This document shows positions 31,536 to 43,465 of a stretch of 64,000 nt of DNA, piece by piece. A model generated the notes under the pieces. The model saw only the letters and a program-made list of their open reading frames with translations. It was not told the DNA's origin and did not search any database. A program made the position numbers and the translations under genes. How positions within the stretch are numbered: the first letter of the stretch is position 1; each line of letters starts with the position of its first letter. This DNA is from Coptis chinensis (taxonomy: Eukaryota > Streptophyta > Magnoliopsida > Ranunculales > Ranunculaceae), in NCBI GenBank assembly GCA_015680905.1, contig CM027383.1, positions 34,346,501 through 34,410,500 of the forward strand. The letters are read 5' to 3'.

Positions 31536-32339
31536 AAATTCCTAACGAACAGTTGGACTGCAAGTGCTTTTACTCCACTTTTCATGTTTGTCACCTTATT
31601 TATGTGAGAATCCATCTGTTAATTTGTCCAGGACCAAGTATTAAGTGGTACGTCTATAAGCACATATTGTGTTACCAACAATGAAATTAGCAGCTGACTT
31701 ATTTGCCGGAGGTTCCATCTGTACGTCTAATAGTGGTATATATGGGTGTGACTGGTCTATGAAATTAATCCTTGTAGAAGTATGTAACTCCAGTTGTTTT
31801 CTCTCTTGCAGGTAGTATGAGGAATAGATGAACACATGTCATCTCTTCCATCATTAATTGGGGTCGAGATTATATCATATTCGAAACTACTCAATCAGGT
31901 AATCTTTCATAATTCAAAAATGGTGTTCAGATGTGTGCTATGTTGTTTATCTAGAGAAGCCAACAAACTAACTTTTGTGATTGTGATACTTAATTCTTAA
32001 ACAAATATTTATTAGCGTTTTGTACTATATTAATCTTTCTATTTGATGATGACTGAATCTTACATATTGACTTAACTTTTATGTGAAGATGTATGTGTAG
32101 TTCAAGTTCTAATGATTAATTTTATATGGTTTTAATTAGCTATATCTTCAATGCCTAGCCTACTGTCCAACATGATGAGGTACACGCAAGCGAATCGGAA
32201 TATGCGGACTTTGATCCAAAGAAGTTGAGGTGTTGTTTAGATGGCTAGGAATATAGTCTATCGAGTTTGGATGCTATATCTGGTGATCTTTTCATTTTTT
32301 GGGGGAGAGTCCTAATAATATTTCAAATTTCTTAAAGAG
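31536..32339. other. Non-coding AT-rich DNA
   Basis: No recognisable gene. A splice-acceptor-like ctctcttgcag followed by gtagtatgaggaat (31,800-31,825) loosely recalls the next CCT exon (VMRN), but only a dozen bases agree. Confidence 0.35.
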
Positions 32340-32831
32340 TACTATATTTTTTTTTCTCTATGTTAGTTTGGATTTTGAATGGAATCTATAATGTAAAAAC
32401 GTTCATGTCAAGTACACATTGTGTATGAAATGTTAAATTGTATAGAATTATAATTTTTGTGGGTTTAAATGGAATTGCATATTTTTGTATGAATTGCAGG
32501 TGCTGTATAAAGGTGCTGGAATCATATTTTTTTTTTACCCAATTCAAAACATTTGCCATGGCTTAGAATCATGGCTAAACTATTGATCCAGTTCAAAAAA
32601 TAATCCCCACTGTTCATCTAAGCATTGCCCACGGTTAACAACTGTGGCAAAAGGGTTATTTGCCACGGCCTATGGAACAGTCCAGAACTGTGGGCAAAAA
32701 CCAAGCTTTTGCCACAACTAATAGCCGTGGCAAAAGGTTAACCACAGGCGCATTGGCAACGGTCGTGCAACATCTATAAACCATGGCGAAAGGGTTGTAG
32801 CCATGGTCAAATGCTCAGTATTCTTGTAGTG
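32340..32831 (-). mobile_element. One terminus of a CACTA (En/Spm) transposon
   Basis: Read on the minus strand, the end is CACTACAAGAATACTGAG at 32,831. The subterminal zone carries many copies of a ccatggc / gccacgg motif in both orientations (32,550-32,815), typical of the transposase-binding repeats of CACTA elements. The other terminus and any transposase were not found, so the left limit is approximate. Confidence 0.7.
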
Positions 32832-33679
32832 GCTCATGGGCTAAAATAACGACATACTAGCTACGGTCCAATAATCAATGTCTAAATTTGTAGTGTTTTA
32901 CTGTTGTGCTTTTTCGTCAACTTATACTACTCTAAATAGGTCAAGTCCTAAACTATTAGAAAGATCTTTCCGAGCCGATCATATAAAATGGGTCTCAATC
33001 AGAGCTCTGAGTCCAAAGATATGCCCATTTGAAGTTATGTTGACGTTTTAACAGTTTTCCATCCGGATTGACTTTCGCTTGACTTCTTTAACTTAGGTTT
33101 TTTCTTCATAAATCTTGGCCTTTATCCAAGTTTTTCACTTAACAATCAATTTAACATCTTTTTACGCACAATTGACATCATTTTAATATTTATTCAACTC
33201 CAAAGCCTAAAATACATAAAAACAAATAAATAGTGATAAACTCACATTATTATAAACATAATTGGTCAAAATGAAATGCTATTAAAAATATTTAAACTAC
33301 AGTTTTTTGTGTTTATCATCTGTCATATATCATTGAATGGTGTGACCTCCTTACCAAAATCTAATCTCACGAGATGACTAACTTCAACCCATTTAAGCAA
33401 GTACAAGCAACCTTCTAGTGGTTCGAAATATTTGAAATTGCACTGTCGAAGTGAAATACTTTCTTTACAGCAATTTTCATTATAAATGTGGAGCATACAG
33501 AGCACCATATCCAAATGTTCTTAACTAATTCTTGTTGGCATTACCACCTACTTAACCACGTAAAAACTCTAAAGCAGCGAACAATCAATTCTCCCCCACA
33601 TGAACTTTTCCTAAACCAATGTGTCCTTCCTCGCTCCTACAATACCAAACAAATCGACACGAAACATCAAGCCTCAACC
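32832..33679. other. AT-rich non-coding DNA
   Basis: No coding sequence recognised. It contains tatatgtcattg-type AT-rich stretches only. Confidence 0.4.
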
Positions 33680-33762
33680 ATTGAGAATATGCATTCCCTA
33701 GGTGCACATCTCTACAATTTAATTCTACTTCTTTCCAAGAGACAAAAAGTCTGCAAAGTTAA
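33680..33762 (-). repeat. Dispersed repeat, copy 2 (inverted partner of 71-153)
   Basis: The reverse complement contains gtctcttggaaagaagtag and gcatattctcaatgg, aligned with the copy at the start of the window. On the minus strand the sequence downstream includes gtgggggagaattg, an ending often seen near plant LTRs. The family remains unknown. Confidence 0.6.
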
Positions 33763-34157
33763 CATTATTTAGTAACTTGATCAAACATTATTAATTTCTT
33801 TTATTGAAATCACTATGTGTTCTATCATTAGTTCCCAGAAAATACGGAAGGAGTAACAAACCAAACTCATTATATTATGCAAAACAAAATGTAATCAGAC
33901 AAAATGTAAAGACTATGACATAAATTTCATAATAATAATAATAAAAATCACTCGTAACAAATGTTTGAAGAAAGACATCATCACGTCACGTGAAGTTTTG
34001 GGTGGTTGCATCCGTGAGCAGGGAAAATTTGGTGAAAGTGAAAGAAAAATGAGGAAAGACCGAAAGTAGTCTAGTTTGGGGACATGTCAGTAAGAAAAGA
34101 AATTTTTTGAGCAGAGACAGTTTTGCAAAATTGACTCATTCTCTTCACTTCCTGCCC

Positions 34158-34405
34158 TCATATAAAACCCCAGCCAACTCAAATCAAACCTACCCCATTT
34201 CTTCATCGTCTTCATTCACTTCACTTCACTTCACAGCTGAAAACCCCCAATTTTCATGGCAATTTTTAAGCTCTATTTTTTTTCCTGTACTTGTTTTCTC
34301 ATTTCTACTACTTGTCCATTTCTCATCTCAGAGAGCAGCATTCCATGCAATTTTCCCCCAATCCTCCCCAATCAGATGGCGCACCTGAGATCGACCTGTG
34401 GATAG
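34158..34405 (+). pseudogene. Possible promoter and truncated first exon of an unidentified secreted protein
   Basis: A good plant TATA box (catataaaacccc, about 34,160) lies about 95 bp upstream of ATG at 34,257, with a CT- and CA-rich leader between. The frame from the ATG encodes 49 residues. The first 25 look like a signal peptide (MAIFKLYFFSC and a hydrophobic run to FLISESS), followed by Pro-rich sequence and a stop. About 240 bp later an LTR-like element begins. It could be the start of a gene cut off by that insertion, or chance. Confidence 0.3.
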
Positions 34406-34644
34406 CCAAATGAAGATGAGAAATAATACGGTAGAAGTCATAACCAGCAGAAGTGAGAGTGGAAACAAGTGCAAGCACATCGGAAGATTGAGAGATGTGG
34501 TATATGAGAAAAGTCCGTGTGGCGTAGATGGCATGGAAGAATGTATAGACTCTAAGATTGACATTATTTGCAAGTAGAAATAATAAAATCGCTACCACTT
34601 GTAAAGTGAATATGTAGGAACATGATGTAGCTGGAAAACACATT

Positions 34645-35873
34645 TTTCACTTATAAGTATCAAAAGTGTGTTTTAAAACCGGTAAAGACATTAAAATTGG
34701 ATAATTATGTGTTTAATAAATATAAATTAATTGTATTTTTATGTTTTTACAGGTTTCAACAGACAACGATAAAATACACACAGAACCTGCGTTTTAGCAT
34801 GAAATACATCCGAATAAAGCTTGGACTTGAAATCTTCAGTATCAGTTCATTTAAAGCTCCAAACTGTCAGCAAAGCTCATAGACTCAGAGAACTATGAAA
34901 CAAGTTGAAGAATCCAAACTTGAGTCCCTAAGCCAGCTAAAGAAGAGATTTTGGTCAAACTGACCTAAATCAGCTCGAAAGTCAGGAGAAAACTTCAAAC
35001 AACGATATCTTCCTTCTCCTAACTCTGATTCAAGCATTCGACCAGCTAAAATGATCAGTACAGAAAACTCTACGCAATGGTATCTAGCTTCCAAAAAATG
35101 GTCGTACGATTTGGAATATGAAGATAAAGCCAAAGCCTGTCACTATTTAGTCCAAGCCCATTACTATTCTAGAGAATATCCCTAGAATATTCCCTATAAA
35201 ATATTCTTAGAATATTCCCAAGAATATTTCCTAGGATATTATATTTTATTTGTAACCGTTAGATTTAGATTAGATGGATTGAATCTAGACCGTCAGAAAA
35301 ACTATAAATAGAAGGTTCTAGTTTTAGTTTTTCTGATGGAATGACAGTATTCCATCAGTAGGAGTAGAGTAGTTTACTGCTTTCCTAGTGTAATGAAGAA
35401 TTTAATTTCAATTTTTAATTAAAGTATTTTTAATTCAGCTTTATTTTCTGTTAATTAGAATAATAATTTAGTTTCTGTGATCTCGGAGCAGAAACTCTGC
35501 CCGAGTGAGGATTATATCTGTTAGGGAGGGTGTTTCGATAATTATAACAATTAGGAACCGAGTAAGTTCATCTAGAGATGGGGTTCTGAATCGATTTCAT
35601 GCGCTAATAACGCTCGTTCAGAGATGAAGAGTCGTTATTAGATATAAAAAATCGAGACCAACTCTTTTAACGGAGATTTGATTTGCTCAAACGGATTTTC
35701 TATCTTCGAAATCCAAAGTCTATTTTATTTTATTTTCATCATTTTCTCACCTAAATCTATTTTCACAAATTCACGTGATCAGATTAGTTTTGTTTATAAA
35801 TAACATTTTATAATTTTATTGAAATGTGAACGAAATGACAAACCCAATTGCTATTTTACAGATAGATCATTCA
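34645..35873 (+). mobile_element. Probable solitary Athila-type LTR
   Basis: The order of elements copies the inner LTR: tatcaaaagtgtgttttaaaacc at the start, a ttgtatttttatgtttttacagg stretch near 34,735, a TATA box (actataaatagaagg, about 35,302), and a terminal ...gatcattca at 35,873. This is followed by cccaaaatggctccga (about 35,874-35,889), which resembles a decayed TGGCGCCG primer site. No internal retroelement sequence or second copy follows. The exact 5' limit is uncertain because the expected TG is not clear. Confidence 0.5.
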
Positions 35874-36281
35874 CCCAAAATGGCTCCGATATATAACATT
35901 ATATGCGCTAGACCCACTGCTACACGTGTTAGCTTTCACATATGATGAAATATGTTAATTTCAAAATTAGATAATTTTTATCTAGAAAGTTGAGAAAAAG
36001 AAATGTTAAGTTTTCACTCCTTTTTTATTGTGTAAAAAAGTTTCTTGCCTGCAATTACAAATATCTTGGTCTGCAAAGTGGCACCAAGACAAATCCCATG
36101 ATTAATATTATGCAATGCAAGTAGATGGCATGTGCTACTGCAAAAAAAAAAAACGACAACAACAACAACCTAAGAAGCGAAGAAAGTCTTTTTAGATATC
36201 AATGGAATGGCCGCCCATCTCGATCTCTCTCAATCTTGAGGGAGTAGGGAAACCCCTCCTGCGGGGAAAAGTAGTCCACCA

Positions 36282-36303
36282 TCTCTCTCTCTCTCTCTCT
36301 CTC
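36282..36303 (+). repeat. (CT)n microsatellite
   Basis: About 11 CT units in the leader region upstream of the interrupted ORF, followed at about 36,421 by a run of about 22 A interrupted once near its start. Confidence 0.9.
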
Positions 36304-36835
36304 CGGCGTACAATCACCATTTTGTTCGTCCAAACCTTAGCCAAAACTCACTACTCTCTCCCCCCCACTGCCCGAATCCTTTTGTTTCCACTAGATCTAA
36401 GTCTTGTGAGTCATGAAGAAGAAAAAAAAAAAAAAAAAAAAAACCCTCCTTTTTCTCCTCTCTTCTCCTAGTTTTATGGTTTATGTCTAGGATCTATGTT
36501 TTTATGGGTTTGATGGGAGTTATGAAGGAAGGATCTGCCCACACAACCTTTATCCTTCTAAAGGAGGGATTTTTTCGAAATCCTCTTCTTATTTTGCAAC
36601 TCCATCCTTTTTATAGCATATCTTGGTGCTTTGGTATAGTTGTTTTGGTTGGTTGTTACAGGCTATCTCTTTTTCGACTGATCTCCCTCACTTTGATCTG
36701 GATTTTTGGTATGATTTGCTTGTGGTCATTGTGCTACTCCTCCATATTTCGGTTGTGCAGTATCAAGTCCTTCCTACTTCCACATTCAATGCTACGGTGT
36801 ATCGATGCCTTAGCGGATTTCTTTGTCAGGCCACC

Positions 36836-39800
36836 TGTAAGACCCCTATTTTATTTTCTACTTTATTTGCGTAACAATATTTAATATTTTCTGTATTTGA
36901 CTGTATTTTTTCTGGTCAACGTGCTAGTATGTGGGTTTGACTTTTGATAGAAAGATAAAAGAGGGAATACCAAATAGTAATTTCGAATAATGTTAATATA
37001 GGAAACTAGTATTTGAATTTTGAATGTTGGGTATAGTTTATCTTTAATTTTTGGAAAGTTTAAATAAATAGGAAACAAGATATTAACCTAAGGAACATAA
37101 TATATATAATACTTTTAATAGAAATAATATTCCATAGTTATGATATAAAAATATTTAGTAAAATTGGAAGTTAAGCAAAATATATGGTGTCTCCGAAGAA
37201 ACTAGCTTTTCTAAAAAACCACAAACAACTCACACAAGCAAAAACGAAGAAGAACGCGGATTGCGCGAGCTAGCTGGAATTGGTTCTCACATAATTTTCT
37301 TCGATATTTTTTCTTTTCACGGTAACAGGAGGTGAGTAGTTATTTTTTCTTATTTTCTCGTATATAGACGCAGATAACTTTACTTCAAAACCATGTTCTG
37401 TTCATTTTTCATTTTCTGCTCTTTTCTCTTCAAAAATTATTCTTATTGTTAGTGTTTAAAACTTGTTAGATTATAGGACTATCCAAAAACTCGTAGGTGG
37501 TTATTAATGGAGGCGTGAGCCCCAAACCTCCTCCTCTGTCCTGTAAATGTTAGAATGGTAATACTGTGATATTGTGGTGGTGTTGGTTTTTGTATGGTTT
37601 GAACTGCTATTTTGTATTGTGGGTTGGTGGTTTGATGAATGGTGGTAGTGAGGAGTTTGAGCGGGGTTTGAAAGCTTCAAGGCGACGTTAATGGCTGTCG
37701 GACCTATGTGGGAATGAATTTTCGAAGTTAGGTAGTAAGGATTTGGATTTAGTAAAGTGGTTGGGGGTTTTTCCAGGACCAAAACCGCTGGGTTGAAATG
37801 GCATGAAGAGGCGAGATGGTGGTGGCCGGAATTTGTGTTGGAGCGCTGGAGAAGATGAAGGGGATCGGCCACTGCTCCTGATGCTTTGTGTGGGTTCTAT
37901 TTTAGTTGGGCCGGACCACACCAGTTTGGTTACTTTGGGCCAGACCACATCAGTTTTTGTTTTGGGCCAATTCTATTTAATCTTTTGTTTTGGGCCAGTT
38001 TAACATGTTTATGTGGGCTGGTCCCTAAAATTTGAAGTGGATCGCATGAGATCTATTTAGTTTTGAAATTTTCAAGTTGAGCCAAATCAGTTTATGGGCC
38101 GGGTTAAACCGGGTCAGTTTAGCCCAGTCGCTTAGGACCAGGGTTTGAACTCTTTTTAGATATGGGTTTGGGTGAGGACCGGTTGGGATGACCACTGGTT
38201 AGGACCATTGACTGTTGGGTTGACTGTTGATCCATTGACTGTTGACTTTTTCCAAAATGTTATAGATTGAATTTTATGGACCCATCCGATGATAGGATGT
38301 TGGTGACACTTGCAGAAACTTGTTTGTCAGTATCTAATATAGATTTGACGTTGATTTTGTGTGAATATTGACACGTGAAGAGAGGGAAATTTTAAGATAC
38401 ATAGATATATACATTTGAATAAATTACGTAACGAAAATCCTAGAACCTAGCTACCACAACTCATGTGATTTGCGCTGTGTGGGCGTGTGCTATTTGATTG
38501 GCCCTTCGGGCGTTTTAGTAAATCTGAATGGCCCTTCTGGCGTAGCCGAATAGTGGCTTGATTATCTCGTTCGCAAAACTTTAGAACAAGACGCGCATTA
38601 CTTTTATGCCGAATAGTGGCATTACTCACATAATGGCTTCCTTGTGAGGGTTACCTAGTATGCGATATCCCGCTTAGGGGTAATTATACACGGAGTGGTT
38701 CAGTATGTGAGGGGAGGCATGTGGATGTACATGTTCGGCGTTGGGTACCGATTGTGGTAGCCAGGAAAACTAGGTAAAACATAGAGACGACGTGTTACTA
38801 GGGACACTTGATAAATGTTACTGCCATGATACTTTCCTCAGGTGTGGTTATTGATTTAAGACTTTCAAGTTAAGTTTCAATTTATGCTATGATTATTACA
38901 AATTGCTTTGCAAGAGAGTGGGTTAAACTAATTATTCTTGCAGAGAGGACCCACTCTGCGATAGAGTATGCATAAAGGTAAGTACTAGGATACCATCCGT
39001 TTGATTTACTCTTAGCTAGAAGCTAAGGTGCCTTTATGAAGGAACTGACTACCTTAAGCTAAGGTGCCTCGGTGGAGGAACTACCTGCCATATAAAGAAT
39101 GAAATTTTATATATATCTAAATGGTTTTTCTAAGGCTACTCATACCAGCATTATTTATAATGTTGACCCGATTTACATGTTTGCTAATCGGGTGTGTTCT
39201 TATATGAACATAGTCGATCGGCTGACGGGGGTTAGGCGATGTTCGAGAAGGTGGCGTCTTTGCTTTCGTGATTGATGTTAGCATTTATTTTTAATAAGAT
39301 GTCGTTTCATTTTCCTCAGAGATGTAGTGGAATTTGTTGGGGACATATGTTTAATTTATTTTTCCGAATTCTTAAGTGAAGAAGTTTGTAACTTAATTTT
39401 GATCACAAGTTTTCATAATGATGAGTGGATTGTTTTGTTTATTTTATTATTTAGTTTTTCTGCATGTGTTATTATTCATTAGGGTTATGATATAGATTGG
39501 GTTTTGAGGTTGTTGTCACATCTCGGATATCGAAGAGTCGGATATCATTTATATTATCTGATTTATCGAAATTCGGTGTCACAGCCCGAATTTCTAAACA
39601 ATAACAAAATGAATATTTGAAATATAAATATCTCAAACATCACTATGTTCCCTTGTTTAAAAACCCAGACTATGACGGGGGATACTACACATACAAAACC
39701 CTAACAGCCATGTCATAAAAGAAATAACTTAAATTAAAATAATCCCAAAATTATCCGCCATTGCTTTATTAAGATAACATCCTTCCAAATAAAACATCAA

Positions 39801-42238
39801 ACTAACTCTCAGAATAAAATTCCTCACTACCATGTTCTCATGCCATGAAAAAGGTAAACTACGTTATTACATACTTCCAAAAGATTAGACCTAATAAAAT
39901 AAACTCCCAGACTGCTCCAGATCAAATCCAAATCAAACGCCGCGGTTCCACTGCCTTCCACCTATGTTCCCATGAACACACCCACGTTGCCAAAACAAAG
40001 CAAACATGGGTCAACAAAATGGAATTTGCTGGTATGAGTAGATTAACCACATAAAACCATTTCAAAACTTTTCTTATCCAACTAACACTTTAACTCTATC
40101 ATAACCTAATCATTCTCAGCTTGGAAGACAGGTAGTTCCGTCATCTCAACCGGCATAGTTCTTCCCAAGCAAAACTTCCATTATCTTAACTCATTTTAAT
40201 AACTCGTTTTAATATCTAAATCCTTGAATTAAAACTTACCGATATCCACTGCTGTATAAGGGTAGGACCGTGTCCCTGCACAAAAATGTTATTAAGTCCT
40301 ACCCTTCTGCAAAAGAAAGTTAGAACTTCTATATAACATATGTAGATATTATATTAGGTATTCAAAAGTCAACCCAAACACTCGCATAATCAAAGAATAC
40401 AACTAACCCGCAAGGCGAATACCTTAGTTCCTCTCTAGGGCAGTCCAAACAATCTGGTCATTCATGGCACATTCAATGAATACCCGGGTCATTCATGGCA
40501 CATTCAATGAATACCCCTATATAACGCTAACGGGCCATTTATGGCATATTCAATAAATGCCCACCTAATATATGACATCAGCAGTCATAAATCTCAATTC
40601 CAAAACTTGAGGCGTGAAGAGTTCTAAAAGAGGTGGTAAATTGTTTACGCATTATTGAACTTTATTATATATATCATTTCAGAGAACGAAGGAGTATCTT
40701 GTTTCATGTATATTTTAGTTTACGCATTATTAATTTCATGGATGTATAAGTGTTATAACGTTGCATATCACAAAAACTGAAATATCACATAACAGTTAAT
40801 ACACATACACACGTATATATAGAAAGGTCTTAGCCTAAAGCCAAACATGCTAATAGCCCTAGACCTATCCTAATAACCCAAATCATAATCCGAGTTAAAA
40901 AGTCAAATTGGGTCAACTGGTCAAAAGTCAACTCTGGTCAAAGTCAAAGTCGACCTGCTAAGGGTCAACAGCAGTCAACCAACCCCAAACTCCTCTAACC
41001 CAAAAGCCCAAAGTCAAAGGCCCAAAGTCTAATACAAAAATCAAAATTTGAAAATCCAAAAGTTAAAACGTATAAGCCCACCCCGATTTGGCCCAAGCCC
41101 AAATCGAAATGCACTATTCATCTCCTTCCTCACCAAAACTTCCACCAGCTGACCACCACAACCCACCAACCTATCTCCAATTTAAAGCCCGCGGTTTGAC
41201 TCCTCACAAAAAACCCAATCCACCGATACCCTCAAAACGCGATTTCCTTATACTGACAAAAACGGGATCGACGCCATTAATGGCTGCTTAGAGCTTCACA
41301 ACACTCATACCATGATTCCACAACTACCAATCATTCCCCGACAACAACAACTCATCTATTCTTCACTAGACAACAACCAACAACCAATGAAAATACCACC
41401 CTTCAAAAATCGCAGTATTGACGCCATTAATGGCGGTTCAAAGTTTCACAGCTAAACAATTCGACCACCACCAATCAGTAATCAACCAACACAATCAACA
41501 TAATAACAGTTCACAATATTTTTCAGGATGAGGTTTGTGCGAGCCGCCACCATTAGCACCTATTCAAGCTTTTTCCCAACTTCAACAGCCCAACCCAATC
41601 ACCGATTTTAAACCCCCGACATCAACCAAATCAACACAAACAACCCACAGCACAACACACAGCACAACAGTACAACAACAATATAACAATCCCTGAAAAT
41701 TTTGGTCCTTTGGCGAAAACGAGAAAGCGCGTAGCCATAAGTCGACCACTATTATTACAGCAGCCATCATCGATTCAAACACCACTCGTTTTAAGTTTTC
41801 CCGAGACAGACGTTTATTCATCATTGTATAATTAGTTAACACTAAAAAGTATACAGTCTAAAAACTAAATCTTAAAACAAAGAACTAAACAAAAAAAATC
41901 ATATGTTTTCCAAAATCATGCAATCTACATGAACGAAACTTTATAAAAATATAAAATATCTACTCACCAGAAGGCTCTCCGATTATCGGCTAGCTACCGG
42001 GAAAAACTTCCTTTTTTTTGCCAAGAACCTTTTTTTTTTAAAACCCTCGCGTGTTTTTCCCCTCAAACACTCTACGTGAGAAAACTCCCGAAAAACAAGG
42101 ACAACACTTATCTATTACTTACGGGACTCTTATCCTTAACTGATAGTTATCCTATATTATTTTATATATTATTTATTATTATTATTATTATGAAAATAAG
42201 AGAACTAAAACACGGGGTGTTATATTCGGGGTGTGACA
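36836..42238. mobile_element. 5.4-kb element of two inverted related arms, with 5-bp target duplication
   Basis: The left end TGTAAGACCCC (36,836) and the right end (reverse complement TGTCACACCCC, 42,238) are flanked by ccacc at 36,831-36,835 and 42,239-42,243. The centre is a small palindrome (aaattcgg / ccgaattt around tgtcacagc, 39,569-39,593). The arms share features in mirrored order: ggtgagtagttatttt (37,330) against ggtgagtagatatttt (about 41,970, minus), ttaatggc phrases (37,690; 41,270-41,440), clusters of gttgac/ttgactg (38,210-38,260; 40,915-40,985, minus) and tagggtt near the centre. No transposase, gag or pol seen. TG...CA termini and a 5-bp duplication suggest LTR-type integration of inverted chromovirus-like LTRs. 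A foldback DNA element is the alternative. Confidence 0.65.
40456..40561 (+). repeat. Tandem repeat in the right arm, about 31-bp units
   Basis: Two near-perfect copies of ggtcattcatggcacattc plus aatgaataccc stand at 40,456-40,517, with a diverged third (gggccatttatggcatattc) at 40,531-40,561. Confidence 0.75.
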
Positions 42239-42586
42239 CCACCGCGCTTAAACAACGCACATGGTGAGGTGTCTCCTTCTGGAGATGCTAAGCTGACTAT
42301 TTGGACCTTCGGGTTCTTGTTCTGGACCTTTGGGTCATTGGTATGGATCTTCGGATCTATGCTACAGAAGGAAGAGGTTCGTGGTTTCTGTTTTGACGGA
42401 GTTGAAGATGGTGGAGCATGGTGGAGACAAGTCATGATTTCCTTAATGTCAAGATCCGGCAGGAAAATGAAGCTGATTGAAGAAGTTTTATGTTTTAGCT
42501 TGGATATGTTTACAATGTATTTGCTGTATTTCTTTGTATTTTCTTTGGCTTGTTTGTTGTTTGTAAGGTTTGGTTTTTATGAATAA

Positions 42587-43465
42587 TACAGCCAGCAATT
42601 TCTATCGAAAAAACACAGAAAAGCGAAGAACTAAATAATCAATGAATGTTTCAAAAGGACCAAAAATGAATTTTTTATTCTTCTTTAGTTGGATTTGTTG
42701 GACGTCAATTCCGACTCTTTAGTAGTGGTTTTGCATGTGGTCACCATTGTTACTTTTATATATTGGAGAGTTACCTACCATCCGTTCCGTTTAGTGTTTT
42801 AATCTTCAGCTAAGTGAAGCTTCTTTAAACGAAGACTATATTAAAGACATGCAATGCAAATTACCTTCTACAATCACCCACGCATCTAATCAATTGTGAA
42901 CACATGGTTACTAAGTTTATTTTGGAAAACTCTCGACTACTTGAAAAGTAAATGACAACATCATCAACAAACAAAATATTTTTCTTCTGTAATAAAAAAA
43001 CAACAAGTCTATCCACTCATGCACGATAGTCGAATTTGCTAGTGACATTGTTATATCATTGTTTCGATTCATTGTGAAGAATTGTGGTTGATGTTGATTT
43101 TAGTCTTTAGAAGAATTTTCATTATTAATTGAATTTCAAAAGCTGTTATTGAAAGATATAAAAAATCTGAAACTTGTTATGAAATATAAAAAATATAAAA
43201 AATATTAATTGAAAGATATAAAAAATCTCAAAAGCTGTTATGAAAAAAAAATGAATTTTCATTATTAATTGAACTCTCATTTAAACAATTTTTAGAAACT
43301 AAATCAACTAATTAACAATAAGGCTACATCATGCCTTTAAATGCTAAAATCTACTCCTATAGGGTTTAGGAAACTAAAATAGAAACTTCATGATAACCTA
43401 CTAATTAATAAGCAACTAATAAAATAAAAAAATATAATATAACTAATTAAATATCAACCTAATAA
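42587..43465. other. AT-rich DNA between the inverted-arm element and the AIM1-carrying Helitron
   Basis: No gene. A local duplication around 43,118-43,272 repeats attttcattattaattgaa and gaaagatataaaaaatct. Confidence 0.5.

Larger units (their letters stand above)
36483..42586 (+). pseudogene. Unidentified ORF split by the inverted-arm element
   Basis: The frame from 36,483 reads to FFVRP at 36,830. The frame that ends at 42,586 (ending FVRFGFYE) begins directly after the second copy of the 5-bp duplication. With one copy of ccacc and the insert left out, the two are in phase, giving a putative 231-codon pre-insertion frame. The protein is hydrophobic and Leu/Phe/Trp-rich with internal TFGFLFWTFG, WIFG repeats. 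I recognise no domain. The CT-rich leader (36,202-36,480) and the AT-rich tail with gaataatacag could belong to a host gene or to a short non-LTR-like repeat. The phase agreement is what I see. A gene identity is not claimed. Confidence 0.4.

Noticed and set aside
31800-31830. Possible next CCT exon (acceptor plus ATGAGGAAT)
   Set aside because: Only about a dozen bases agree, the frame closes at once and 28 kb of other elements lie between. Not enough to extend the pseudogene.
34323-34643. 106-codon minus-strand ORF with hydrophobic stretches
   Set aside because: It overlaps the plus-strand TATA/leader region, has no domain and competes with another minus-strand frame of similar quality.
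36202-36471. 89-codon ORF over the CT microsatellite and poly-A
   Set aside because: Composition is driven by simple repeats (Ser-Leu run, Lys run). Unlikely to be coding.
40441-40561. CRISPR-like spaced repeats
   Set aside because: Units are contiguous tandem copies without unique spacers, in plant transposon DNA.
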